From positions 4,960,001 through 5,024,000 of the forward strand of contig NC_015957.1 of assembly GCF_000147815.2 (NCBI RefSeq): a stretch of DNA of 64,000 nucleotides. The letters are read 5' to 3'. The first letter of the stretch is position 1, and the number at the start of each line of letters is the position of its first letter. Shown piece by piece: positions 51,245-59,224 of the stretch. The position numbers and the translations under genes were made by a program. The notes under the pieces are model-generated. The model ran no database searches and was not told the origin of the DNA. It saw nothing but the letters and a program-made list of their open reading frames with translations. This DNA is from Streptomyces violaceusniger Tu 4113. Its GTDB lineage: Bacteria > Actinomycetota > Actinomycetes > Streptomycetales > Streptomycetaceae.

Positions 51245-52479
51245 GGCAGCTCCGCGGTGATGGTGGTGGGCCCGCCAACGGGGCTGCTGACGTGGAAGGC
51301 CCCGTCGAGGGAGCCGACCCGCTTGGCCAGCCCGGTCAGCCCCGTGCCGGCGGCGGCGTCGGCACCGCCCAGCCCGTCGTCGGTAACGCGCACTCGCAGC
51401 ACCTCGCCGACCTGACGGACTATCACCTCTGCACGCATCGCGTTGGCGTGCTTCGTTGCATTGGTCAGCGCCTCAGAGATCACGAAGTACGCGACTGACT
51501 CCACGTTGGGCGCCACCCGCTCCTCCAGATTGACCCGCAGCCGCACCGGCAGGGGCGTGCGGGCAGCCAGCCCGGACAACGCCGCGTCCAGACCTCGGTC
51601 TTCGAGCACGGCCGGGTGCAGCCCCCGCACCAGGTCATTGAGTTCGGCGATCGCCTCCTTCGCCTCCAGGTGCGCTCTCGCGATCACCTCGCGGGCATCA
51701 CTCGGCAGGTCCGGGCGGGTGGCAATGGCCAGACCCAGGTTGACCGCGAGAGACACCAACCGCTGCTGGGTGCCGTCGTGCAGGTCGCGCTCGATCCGGC
51801 GGCGCTCTGCGTCGACGGCCTCGATCAAGTCGGTCCGGCTCACGGCCAGCTGATCGACCCGCTCCTGGAGCCGCTGCGCCCGGCTGGGCCCGAGCAGGCC
51901 CAACGCCAGCCGCGCCTCGGCCCGGGCTACTGCCCGCGCGGTCCAGGGCAGGGCGCACAGGAGGAGGAGTCCAGCCGCTGTGTAAGCCGGCAGCTGGGTC
52001 AGGTAGCCGAACCAGTCCTGGCGGATTCCGGTTGGCAGCGCCCATGACCAGGCGTAGGCGATGACGCCCGCCAGGCACGCCGCTGCCACCGCGAGCACCA
52101 GCAGCTCCAGCAGCGCGAGCAGCGGGCCCAGCAGGAGGTGGTAGCCGATCTTGCGCCAAGGCCGCGTCGCCGCGAGCCACCGGGCGGTCGAGGCCCACGT
52201 CCATTGTTCCGGCGCGGTGGGGGTGAGCCGGGGGACGTCCACACCGATGAGCACCCGGTAGCGAGCCCGCTGAACGGCCGTCAGCACCGGGGTGCCGAGC
52301 AGGACCAGGGCGGCCGACATGGAAACCGTAAGGAGCCAGTTCCCCGTCCTGGCGGTAGTCGCCGCCGCCCAGGCCCACACGGGCACCAGCGCCAGGTGCG
52401 GCAGCACACCAGCGGCAAGAAAGCCGGTGTCCCGCTGCGCCCGGAGGACCGTGCGTCTCAGTCCAGCTGGAATCGTCAT
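51232..52479 (-). CDS. Sensor histidine kinase (HisKA_3 type)
   Basis: A 415-residue membrane kinase. The N-terminal sensor region has four or so helices (FLAAGVLPHLALVPVWAWAA; LLTVSMSAALVLLGTPVLTA; LLLGPLLALLELLVLAVAAA; LTQLPAYTAAGLLLLCALPW) of the DUF/sensor type common in NarX-like kinases. The dimerisation segment carries the phosphorylated His in ERRRIERDLHDGTQQRLVSL, and the ATPase has NATKHANA and DDGLGGADAAAGTGLTGLAK. No extracellular domain of size is present, so it probably senses within the membrane, as cell-envelope-stress kinases do. It forms an operon with the response regulator. Confidence 0.93.
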   Translation of the reverse strand: MTIPAGLRRTVLRAQRDTGFLAAGVLPHLALVPVWAWAAATTARTGNWLLTVSMSAALVLLGTPVLTAVQRARYRVLIGVDVPRLTPTAPEQWTWASTARWLAATRPWRKIGYHLLLGPLLALLELLVLAVAAACLAGVIAYAWSWALPTGIRQDWFGYLTQLPAYTAAGLLLLCALPWTARAVARAEARLALGLLGPSRAQRLQERVDQLAVSRTDLIEAVDAERRRIERDLHDGTQQRLVSLAVNLGLAIATRPDLPSDAREVIARAHLEAKEAIAELNDLVRGLHPAVLEDRGLDAALSGLAARTPLPVRLRVNLEERVAPNVESVAYFVISEALTNATKHANAMRAEVIVRQVGEVLRVRVTDDGLGGADAAAGTGLTGLAKRVGSLDGAFHVSSPVGGPTTITAELPCAR

Positions 52480-52665
52480 GGCACGACGCTAGGGCACCGC
52501 AGGAGGACGGTGCCATGAAACCTGTACCCGATCTCATGGTGAACCTAGTACCAGCTGTAGATCTTGATCTTGGCCTGTGGGCGGACAGCATCTCGGGTCG
52601 GTAGGTCGGCTTCTGCTGGCCGCTGGCAGGTAGACCGGGCCCGGTGGAACAGGCACTGTGCCCCG

Positions 52666-53103
52666 GTGAGCATCGTCATCAAGTTCTTCGTGGCACCGGA
52701 CGCCGAAGCTGCCGCTGCTGTCGCGGAGGGTGGTCCCGACGGGGTCTTCGAGTCCCTGACCTTCGGCAACTTCGGTGTCGAGGAGGCTCTGATCGAGTGG
52801 GAGGGCATCTTCACCGGTCGGAGCTTTGAGGAAGTCCTTGACGACGATGTTCCCGAGACTGTTGTCGACCCGGACGACGGCGAGGGTCCGCTCGTCCTCG
52901 CCGTCTCCGGCACCCTTCGAGATGCCCTGTGCACTGCCGCCGAGCACCGGCTCGCTGAAGTCAGCCGGCTGTGGGTGGCCGAGCGGGCGGCAGACGGCGA
53001 GGTCTTCGACCCCGAGATCGCCGTGTGGATCCTGAGCGGCTTGGCCGACCTGGCCCGTGCCGTCCGCGAGGGAGACGAGAACCTGTACTGCTGGGTGGCG
53101 TAG
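52666..53103 (+). CDS. Hypothetical protein
   Basis: A 145-residue acidic cytoplasmic protein: SIVIKFFVAPDAEAAAAVAE, GVFESLTFGNFGVEEALIEW, LVLAVSGTLRDALCTAAEHR and AVWILSGLADLARAVREGDE. It looks intact and has actinobacterial relatives as a conserved hypothetical, but no function is known. GTG 52666 is the start, with a weak ribosome site. It may be transcribed from the gap shared with the divergent histidine kinase. Confidence 0.6.
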   Translation: MSIVIKFFVAPDAEAAAAVAEGGPDGVFESLTFGNFGVEEALIEWEGIFTGRSFEEVLDDDVPETVVDPDDGEGPLVLAVSGTLRDALCTAAEHRLAEVSRLWVAERAADGEVFDPEIAVWILSGLADLARAVREGDENLYCWVA

Positions 53104-53160
53104 AAAGGGCACGGCCACCGTTGAGCATCGTCGGTTGTGTGGACAGACGAAGATCAGCCG

Positions 53161-53490
53161 ATGGCCGTGGGCCACAGCGTAGATCCTGCCCGGTGGCAGC
53201 CGGTGTTCGACGACCTGATGGCGAGGGTGGCGAGGCGGTTCGCCCGGGTCGAGCCGCGTCGCAGGGCACGGGCCTTCGTGCTGGGCCTGCTGGCAGAGTT
53301 GCCGCGGAAGAACTGCTGGACGATCGCGGAGCATGCCGGTGACAGCAGTCCGGCCGGTATGCAGCACCTGCTCAGCCGCGCGTCCTGGGACGCCGACGGA
53401 GTCCGCGACGACATACGGGACTTCGTGGTCGAGCACCTCGGCAACCAGGACGCCGTCCTGGTGGTGGACGAGACCGGTGAAGTTCCCCGT
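53161..53490 (+). pseudogene. IS701-like transposase, N-terminal part only
   Basis: ATG 53161 begins DPARWQPVFDDLMARVARRF, RARAFVLGLLAELPRKNCWT, DSSPAGMQHLLSRASWDADG and HLGNQDAVLVVDETGE. This is the opening of IS701/IS4-type transposases, ending right after the first catalytic Asp (VVDETG). The remaining two thirds are gone, and the frame runs into unrelated sequence. Confidence 0.82.
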
Positions 53491-53587
53491 GGTCCTGGAC
53501 ACTCTTCTTCTACGCTGCGAGTACTTGGTCGTTACGGAACCGCTGTCGCGTCTCGTGGGGGTTTCCGGCAGCCGCAATGGCATGCCG

Positions 53588-54070
53588 CTATCCGGCGTGC
53601 AGTCGCTGGTATTCGTCGAGCAGGCGTCGCAGATGCCGCACCATGAAGTCGTAGTAGGTGTGCATGTCACGCAGCCGCGCCCGCTGAGTCTCTGGCATGC
53701 ACATTCCCTGTTCCTGCGCGGCTTGTGCAAGTTCGAGCAGCTGCTCGGTCTGGTCGAGCTGGTGCTGGAGGCAGCTGCTCCATGCGTCGTCGCGCCACAC
53801 GTAACCGGCCTGGCGCACGCCGGGCACCTTGACCCGTTCGACCGTGCCGTTCGTGATGAGCAGGCGGGTCATCTCCGACGCCGAACCCTTGCTGGCCCCC
53901 AGGGCCGCCTGTAGTTCCGACAGCGTCATGGGGGTTGGGCTGAGCATCAGGACGCCCGCCAGCCGTCCGGCCATGGGCGGCCATCCCATCGCGCGCCCGA
54001 TCCGCTGACCGAAGTCCTCGATCAGCGGCCCGTCGCCCATGGCTGAGCTGTTGTCGGCGGCTGGCGACAC
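53588..54070 (-). CDS. GbsR/MarR family regulator
   Basis: About 160 residues of the GbsR branch. IEDFGQRIGRAMGWPPMAGR, LAGVLMLSPTPMTLSELQAA, LGASKGSASEMTRLLITNGT and VERVKVPGVRQAGYVWRDD give the winged helix, and a long C-terminal helix (LDQTEQLLELAQAAQEQGMC) follows. GbsR of Bacillus represses choline-to-betaine genes, and the divergent operon here also begins with a GMC alcohol oxidase and an aldehyde dehydrogenase. I place the start at GTG 54070 behind GGGGG, because the farther ATG (54103) lies inside the palindromic operator. ATG 54040 is also possible. Confidence 0.85.
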   Translation of the reverse strand: MSPAADNSSAMGDGPLIEDFGQRIGRAMGWPPMAGRLAGVLMLSPTPMTLSELQAALGASKGSASEMTRLLITNGTVERVKVPGVRQAGYVWRDDAWSSCLQHQLDQTEQLLELAQAAQEQGMCMPETQRARLRDMHTYYDFMVRHLRRLLDEYQRLHAG

Positions 54071-54090
54071 CCATCCCCCTGCACGAAAAA

Positions 54091-54134
54091 AATGAATATT
54101 CATTCTTGACTGAACTTTCTTGGTGCGTCAGATT
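54091..54134 (+). promoter_or_regulatory. Operator and promoter of the GMC oxidoreductase operon
   Basis: AATGAATATTCATT (54091-54104) is a perfect 14-base palindrome. It abuts a -35-like TTGACT (54106-54111) and, 17 bases later, CAGATT (54129-54134) as -10. The regulator bound here would block RNA polymerase and its own start region. Confidence 0.8.
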
Positions 54135-54190
54135 ACCAGCATCCGCGCAGGAGTCATCGGCGCGGGACGCTCCCGCATCAAGGAGTAGAG

Positions 54191-55756
54191 ATGGCAGAAC
54201 ACGATCGCGACCTGATCGTCGTCGGCGCGGGCTCCGCGGGTGCGGTGATCGCCGTCCGCGCCGCCGCTCGCGGCCGACGGGTCCTCCTGCTGGAGGCGGG
54301 CCCCGACTACCGCTCGGCGCAGATGCCGGAGGTGTGGCGCTCGCCCAATCCTGTGGTGGCCCTCATGGACCCCGCGGCCTCGGAACATCTGGTGTGGACC
54401 GGCCTGAACTCCTCGCGCACCGAGAAACAGCCGCAGGCCCCGTACTGGCGCGGCCGGGGCGTGGGCGGCAGTACGTCCGTCAACGGCCAGATCGCGATCC
54501 GCCCGCCGACGGAGGACTTCGAGGAGTGGGCCCGGCTCGGCTGTACCGGATGGGCGCCCGAGGACGTGCTGCCCTACTTCGCCAAGCTGGAGGACGACGA
54601 CGAATTCGGCGACCAGCCCTACCACGGCCGCGGCGGACCGACCCCGATCCACCGGACCCCGAAGAACGCCTGGGGAAGCATCGACCGAGCCCTGGCCGAC
54701 TCGGCCCTGGCGGCAGGGTTCGGCTGGGCGCCCGACGTCAACGCCCCCGGCGCCACCGGAGTCTCGCCCTACCCGATCAACTCCCGTGACGCCCGCCGCG
54801 TCAGCGTCAACGACGCCTACCTCGAACCCGCACGTGAACTGGCCGGCCTCACCATCCGCGGCGACGCGCTGGTGGACACCGTCATCTTCGAGAACGACCG
54901 CGCGATCGGTGTCCGTGTGGTGATCGACGGATCCGTCGTCACCGAGTACGCGGACGAGGTGATCCTCAGCGCGGGAGTGATCCACTCCCCGGCGATCCTG
55001 CTGCGCTCGGGCATCGGCCCCGCCGGTCAGCTGCGGGCGCTGGGGATCGAGGTCCGTCAGGACCTGCCGGTCGGTCTCGGTATGCAGGATCACGCGATGA
55101 CGGTGCTCTCGCTGCCCTTGCGGGCCGAAGCCGCCATCACGTCACCGCACGACCGGCACACCAACGTCTGCGTGCGCTGGTCCAGCGGGACGGGTGCGTA
55201 CTCCAACGACCTCATGTTCGTCTCGCTCAACCAGAACGTGCTGGCCATGGCCACGGCGAACACCCAGCCGCACGCCGGTGCCTTCGGTGTCTGGCTGAAC
55301 CGGACCCACTCGCGCGGTGAGCTCACCCTGGTCTCCACCGACCCTTCGGTGCACCCGTACGTCGCCCAGCGGATGCTTTCCGACGAACGTGATCTCGCCC
55401 CGATGAGGGAAGGCGTGCGTGCCCTCATCGAGTTGAGCGGCGGCGCTGAGACAGCCGCCGTCCTCGGCGGATCGATCGAAGAGGCGAACCGTCCACTGTT
55501 CGAGGCCCTGGCGAACGACAGCGACCTCGACGACCACCTGCTGTCCACGGTCATCGACGCCCAGCACGGCACGAGCACCTGCCGGATGGGCGCCCCCGGG
55601 ACCGCCGAGACGGTCGTCGACCCGGCGTGCCGGGTGCAGGGTGTCCAGGGTCTGCGGGTCGTGGACGCCTCGGTCTTCCCTTCCGTGCCCCGGGCCAACA
55701 CCAATCTCGCCGCCATCATGACCGGCGAACTCATGGCGGGCCGGCTCGACGCCTGA
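54191..55756 (+). CDS. GMC family oxidoreductase (choline oxidase/dehydrogenase-like)
   Basis: A 521-residue FAD enzyme that oxidises a primary alcohol to an aldehyde. The FAD site is VVGAGSAGAVIAVRAAARGR then VLLLEAGPDY. The GMC signature 1 is YWRGRGVGGSTSVNGQIAIR, signature 2 is SAGVIHSPAILLRSGIGPAG, and the C-terminal active-site histidine and asparagine lie in HGTSTCRMGA and RANTNLAAIMTGEL. First gene of an operon with an aldehyde dehydrogenase and an M20 amidohydrolase. Choline is one candidate substrate given the GbsR neighbour, but the amidohydrolase suggests an amide-linked amino alcohol. ATG 54191 follows GGAG. Confidence 0.92.
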   Translation: MAEHDRDLIVVGAGSAGAVIAVRAAARGRRVLLLEAGPDYRSAQMPEVWRSPNPVVALMDPAASEHLVWTGLNSSRTEKQPQAPYWRGRGVGGSTSVNGQIAIRPPTEDFEEWARLGCTGWAPEDVLPYFAKLEDDDEFGDQPYHGRGGPTPIHRTPKNAWGSIDRALADSALAAGFGWAPDVNAPGATGVSPYPINSRDARRVSVNDAYLEPARELAGLTIRGDALVDTVIFENDRAIGVRVVIDGSVVTEYADEVILSAGVIHSPAILLRSGIGPAGQLRALGIEVRQDLPVGLGMQDHAMTVLSLPLRAEAAITSPHDRHTNVCVRWSSGTGAYSNDLMFVSLNQNVLAMATANTQPHAGAFGVWLNRTHSRGELTLVSTDPSVHPYVAQRMLSDERDLAPMREGVRALIELSGGAETAAVLGGSIEEANRPLFEALANDSDLDDHLLSTVIDAQHGTSTCRMGAPGTAETVVDPACRVQGVQGLRVVDASVFPSVPRANTNLAAIMTGELMAGRLDA

Positions 55757-55790
55757 TCCCGCCCCGTACCGAACAGAAACGGCCTGAACC

Positions 55791-57233
55791 ATGGAAACGC
55801 TCCACAACTTCATCGGCGGCCGGTGGGAAGAGCCGGCAGGCGAGGATGTCGTCGCTGTGGTCAACCCCGCCACCGAGGAAGCCGTCGCGCACTTCCGTGC
55901 GGGCAGCGCCGACGACGTCGACCGCGCCGTGGCCGTGGCGGTCGCGGCACAACCCGAGTGGGCCGCGCTCACCGTTGCGCGGCGCGTGGAACGGATTCAC
56001 GCCTGGGCCGACACGATCGCCGCACACGCCGCGGAACTGGCCGAACTGGAATGCCGGGAGATGGGCAAACCGGTTGGCATCGGGCGCTCTTTCATAGCGG
56101 GGGCCGTGGCCGGGCTGAAGGCCGCCGCCAACCAGGCGCTCACCTACCCGTTCAGCGAAACGGTGCCCGGTCCGGCGGGAGGGCGGACCGACATCGTCCG
56201 CCACCCGCTCGGCGTCACCGCCGTGATCACTCCGTGGAACTTTCCCGTCGTCATGGTCCTCGGCGCACTCGGCCCGCTGCTCGCCGCCGGGAACACCGTC
56301 GTGGTCAAGCCCTCCGAGCGATCCCCCCTCTCCACGGTGCGGCTGTTCGAGCTGGCCGCCTCCACCGGGCTGCCCCCGGGCGTGCTGAACCTGGTCCTCG
56401 GCGACGGCCGCACCGGCGCGGCGCTGACGGAACACAAAGACGTAACGCTCGTCCACTTCACCGGCTCGGTCGGAGCCGGCCGCGCCGTGGGGAAGGCGAC
56501 CGGACACCGCCTGCGCCGCTGCGTGCTCGAACTCGGCGGAAAGGACCCCGTCGTGATCGACGCCGGAGTCAATCCGGTGGCCACCGCGCAAGCCGTCGCG
56601 TTCGGCGCGTTCATCAATACCGGCCAGATCTGCACCTCCATGGAACGGATCTACGTCCATGAGCGGATCGCGGACGAGTTCGTCGAGGCGCTCATCGCCA
56701 CGGCGCGGACCTTCACCATCGGCGACGGGCTGGACCCCGCCACGGTGCTCGGGCCACTCGTGGACGCGCGGCAACGCGAGACCGTACGACGCCATGTCGA
56801 GGACGCCGTCCACAAGGGCGCCACCGTGCGCGCAGGCGGAGCCGTACCGGAGCGTCGCGGCTACTTCTACCCGGCGACCGTGCTCACCGGAGTCGACGAC
56901 ACCATGCTCGTGATGACCGAGGAGACATTCGGCCCGATCGCGCCCGTCACCGTCGTGTCCAGCTTCGAGGAGGGCCTCACCCGCGCGGCTGCCTCCCGCT
57001 ACGGTCTCGCCGCCACCGTGTACACCGACGACCCCGATCACATCACGGCAGCCGCACAACTGCCCGTGGGCGTCGTCTGGGTCAACCAGTGGCAGGGGGG
57101 CGGCCCCGAGCGGCTGTACGAGCCCGCCCGCGAGAGCGGCATGGGAGCCACCGGGGCTCGTGCCGCCTACGACGCGGCGACCCGGCCCGCCGCCGTGCAC
57201 GTCGCAGCCACCGCCCCGGCGGCCGGCCGGTGA
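55791..57233 (+). CDS. Aldehyde dehydrogenase (betaine-aldehyde-type)
   Basis: A 480-residue NAD(P)-dependent dehydrogenase. The N-terminal FIGGRWEEPAGEDVVAVVNP, cofactor loop TPWNFPVVMVLGALGPLLAA and VKPSERSPLSTVRLFELAAS, Glu in VLELGGKDPVVIDAG, nucleophile Cys in NTGQICTSMERIYVHERIA and EETFGPIAPVTVVSSFEEG are all present. It oxidises the aldehyde released by the upstream GMC enzyme. It lies 34 bases after that gene, and its stop overlaps the next start (GTGA), so the genes are one transcript. Confidence 0.93.
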   Translation: METLHNFIGGRWEEPAGEDVVAVVNPATEEAVAHFRAGSADDVDRAVAVAVAAQPEWAALTVARRVERIHAWADTIAAHAAELAELECREMGKPVGIGRSFIAGAVAGLKAAANQALTYPFSETVPGPAGGRTDIVRHPLGVTAVITPWNFPVVMVLGALGPLLAAGNTVVVKPSERSPLSTVRLFELAASTGLPPGVLNLVLGDGRTGAALTEHKDVTLVHFTGSVGAGRAVGKATGHRLRRCVLELGGKDPVVIDAGVNPVATAQAVAFGAFINTGQICTSMERIYVHERIADEFVEALIATARTFTIGDGLDPATVLGPLVDARQRETVRRHVEDAVHKGATVRAGGAVPERRGYFYPATVLTGVDDTMLVMTEETFGPIAPVTVVSSFEEGLTRAAASRYGLAATVYTDDPDHITAAAQLPVGVVWVNQWQGGGPERLYEPARESGMGATGARAAYDAATRPAAVHVAATAPAAGR

Positions 57234-58378
57234 CCGCCGCCAAGGAGGCCGCGGCACGGCACATCCGTGCCGCGGCGGACGACCTGATCGCCCTGTCCCA
57301 CCGGATCCACGCCCACCCCGAGCTGGCCTTCGAGGAGTATCTCGCCAGTCAATGGGTCGCCGACGCCCTGAGCGACGCGGGGTTCGAGGTCCGGCACGGA
57401 TACTGCGAGCTGCCGACCGCCGTGGAAGCAACGGTCGGCACCGGGCCGACCCACATCGCGATCTGCGCGGAGTACGACGCCTTGCCCGACATCGGACACG
57501 CCTGCGGCCACAACATCATTGCCGCCGCGGCTGTCGGCGCCGGCATCGGACTCGCCCCCTTGGCGGACGAACTCGGCCTGACGGTGCGGGTACTCGGCAC
57601 TCCCGCCGAGGAAGGCGGCGGCGGCAAGGTGCTGATGCTGAAACAGGGCGCCTTCGACGGCGTGCACGCGGCCATGATGGTTCATCCGGCTGCGGTCGAG
57701 ATGGCGGCGATGCCCGGCCTGGCCGTCACCCAGTTCGATGTGGTCTACGAAGGCAAAGCGGCACACGCCGGTGCCTATCCCGAGCTCGGCGTCAACGCGG
57801 CGGACGCCATGACCCTCGCCCAGGTGGGCATTGGGCTGCTGCGCCAGCAGACCACCGCCTCCGACCGCATACACGGCATCATCACCCAAGTCGGCTCCGC
57901 CCCCAATATCATCCCCGACGTCAGCCGCGGCCGCTGGATCGTGCGCAGCAGCAGCCTGGACGCCCTGCAGCCGTTGTCCCAACGGGTGCACCGCTGCTTC
58001 GAAGCGGGCGCACTGGCCACCGGCTGCGACCTGTCCACCGCGCAGGTTGGCCCCGACTACGCCGACCTGCGGCCGGACAAGGACCTGCTGGACCTATGGG
58101 TCGCCAACGCGACGGCACTCGGCCGCCGCTTCCCCGAACTGCCGAACAGCGTCGTGGGCACCGCCACCGACATGGGCAATGTCTCCCATGTCGTGCCCAC
58201 CATCCACCCCATGCTCGGGCTGGACTGCCGACCCGCGGTCAACCACCAACCGGAATTCACCGCCGCGTGCCGCACACCGGCAGCGGAGCGGGCCGTACTC
58301 GACGGGGCGACCGGCATGGCCTGGACGGCCATCGACGTCGCCCTCACGGCCGGACGGCGTGCGGACAAGCACTCCTGA
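57230..58378 (+). CDS. M20 family amidohydrolase (AbgB-like)
   Basis: A 382-residue metallopeptidase/amidohydrolase. Metal-binding blocks are AICAEYDALPDIGHACGHNI, VLGTPAEEGGGGKVLMLKQG and MMVHPAAVEM, with the dimerisation domain signalled by YEGKAAHAGAYPELGVNAAD and a final DMGNVSHVVPTIHPM. It is close to the p-aminobenzoyl-glutamate hydrolase and M20D N-acyl-amino-acid hydrolase types. GTG 57230 overlaps the dehydrogenase stop. In this operon it could cleave an amide bond of the oxidised product, for example an N-acyl or N-carbamoyl amino acid; the substrate is unknown. Confidence 0.9.
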   Translation: MTAAKEAAARHIRAAADDLIALSHRIHAHPELAFEEYLASQWVADALSDAGFEVRHGYCELPTAVEATVGTGPTHIAICAEYDALPDIGHACGHNIIAAAAVGAGIGLAPLADELGLTVRVLGTPAEEGGGGKVLMLKQGAFDGVHAAMMVHPAAVEMAAMPGLAVTQFDVVYEGKAAHAGAYPELGVNAADAMTLAQVGIGLLRQQTTASDRIHGIITQVGSAPNIIPDVSRGRWIVRSSSLDALQPLSQRVHRCFEAGALATGCDLSTAQVGPDYADLRPDKDLLDLWVANATALGRRFPELPNSVVGTATDMGNVSHVVPTIHPMLGLDCRPAVNHQPEFTAACRTPAAERAVLDGATGMAWTAIDVALTAGRRADKHS

Positions 58379-58609
58379 GGAGGTCGACCTCCGCGAACGC
58401 CTCCAGGCCCGACCTCATCCGAACACGGAGATCCGTAGCTGGACCCCGTGATCAATCTCAGCGCCAAGGGCTGTACCGGTGTTCCTACCGGCGCCAATTG
58501 CAGGGGGTGCGAAGAGGAGACACTCTCCTGGAGTCAGGCTCAAGACCGCACGAAAGCAGCTTCACCAGGGGTGTTGGCCGCGGAAGTACAGTAACGGTCT
58601 CGTTCCAGC

Positions 58610-58845
58610 GTCTGCTCGACTGCACCTGGTAGACGGTCTGCCGCTACTGCGGCCGGATGAGCAAGTCTTCGAGGCGATGATCAAGGGCTGGCGCAACCAG
58701 CAGCTCGCCCGGAACCTGTCGCCGGGGTACGCCTATGACCAGGAACGCACGGTCCGGGCCTTCACTCGGCATGCCATGGCGATGCCGTGGCAGTGGACGC
58801 CGCAGCACGTCGACGAATGGTGGATTGATTTGACAGGTGCGGAAG
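58610..58845 (+). pseudogene. Tyrosine recombinase N-terminal scar
   Basis: The frame HLVDGLPLLRPDEQVFEAMI, KGWRNQQLARNLSPGYAYDQ, ERTVRAFTRHAMAMPWQWTP and QHVDEWWIDLTGAEGG is the core-binding start of an actinobacterial integrase. No catalytic part follows; the sequence ends at the terminator hairpin. Confidence 0.75.
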
Positions 58846-58868
58846 GTGGCTTCCTGATCAAACGGAAC

Positions 58869-58920
58869 CCTGAAGGGCCGGGCTCCTTCGGCAGCCGGCC
58901 GAAGAAGCCCAGCCCTCAGG
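58869..58920 (-). terminator. Terminator of the P450-ferredoxin operon
   Basis: An extended hairpin with an inner stem GGGCTCCTTCGGC/GCCGAAGAAGCCC (one mismatch) and an outer CCTGA...TCAGG stem. It begins 24 bases after the ferredoxin stop as read on the minus strand. Confidence 0.72.
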
Positions 58921-58943
58921 CCTCGCCGCAGCGGCTCAGGGGG

Positions 58944-59141
58944 TTATCCGTCCGCGAGGGCGATGGCGGCGGCCGGGCAGACGGCAGCCGCGTCCCGGAC
59001 GGCCGCGTGCTGGTCCTCGGCGGGTTCGGGGTCGAGCAGGATGACGATGCCGTCCTGTTCGCGCTGGTCGAAGATCTCCGGTGCGGCCAGTACACAACTC
59101 CCGGCGCCGCAGCACTTGTCCTCGTCGATGGTGACCTTCAC
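58944..59141 (-). CDS. [3Fe-4S]-type ferredoxin, P450 electron donor
   Basis: A 65-residue ferredoxin: KVTIDEDKCCGAGSCVLAAP, EIFDQREQDGIVILLDPEPA and VRDAAAVCPAAAIALADG. Cysteines at the GAGSC, KC and VCP positions with a replaced fourth ligand match the Fdx partners of CYP105-type P450s. The start GTG 59141 follows GGGAG; longer frames reach back into the P450 end but the family begins here. It is downstream of the P450 in one operon and should pass single electrons from a ferredoxin reductase to it. No reductase gene is near. Confidence 0.88.
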   Translation of the reverse strand: MKVTIDEDKCCGAGSCVLAAPEIFDQREQDGIVILLDPEPAEDQHAAVRDAAAVCPAAAIALADG

Positions 59142-59224
59142 GGTCGCTCCCTTCTTTTCGGCCGGCCCTTTGGCCGTGCCCTCGGTTGTCCTGTCGGTCG
59201 GTACGGGGGTCTCGTGGGGGTGGG

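Noticed and set aside
55731..57431. A 566-codon minus-strand frame opposite the aldehyde dehydrogenase
   Set aside because: Antisense shadow with low-complexity composition; the opposite strand has every dehydrogenase motif.
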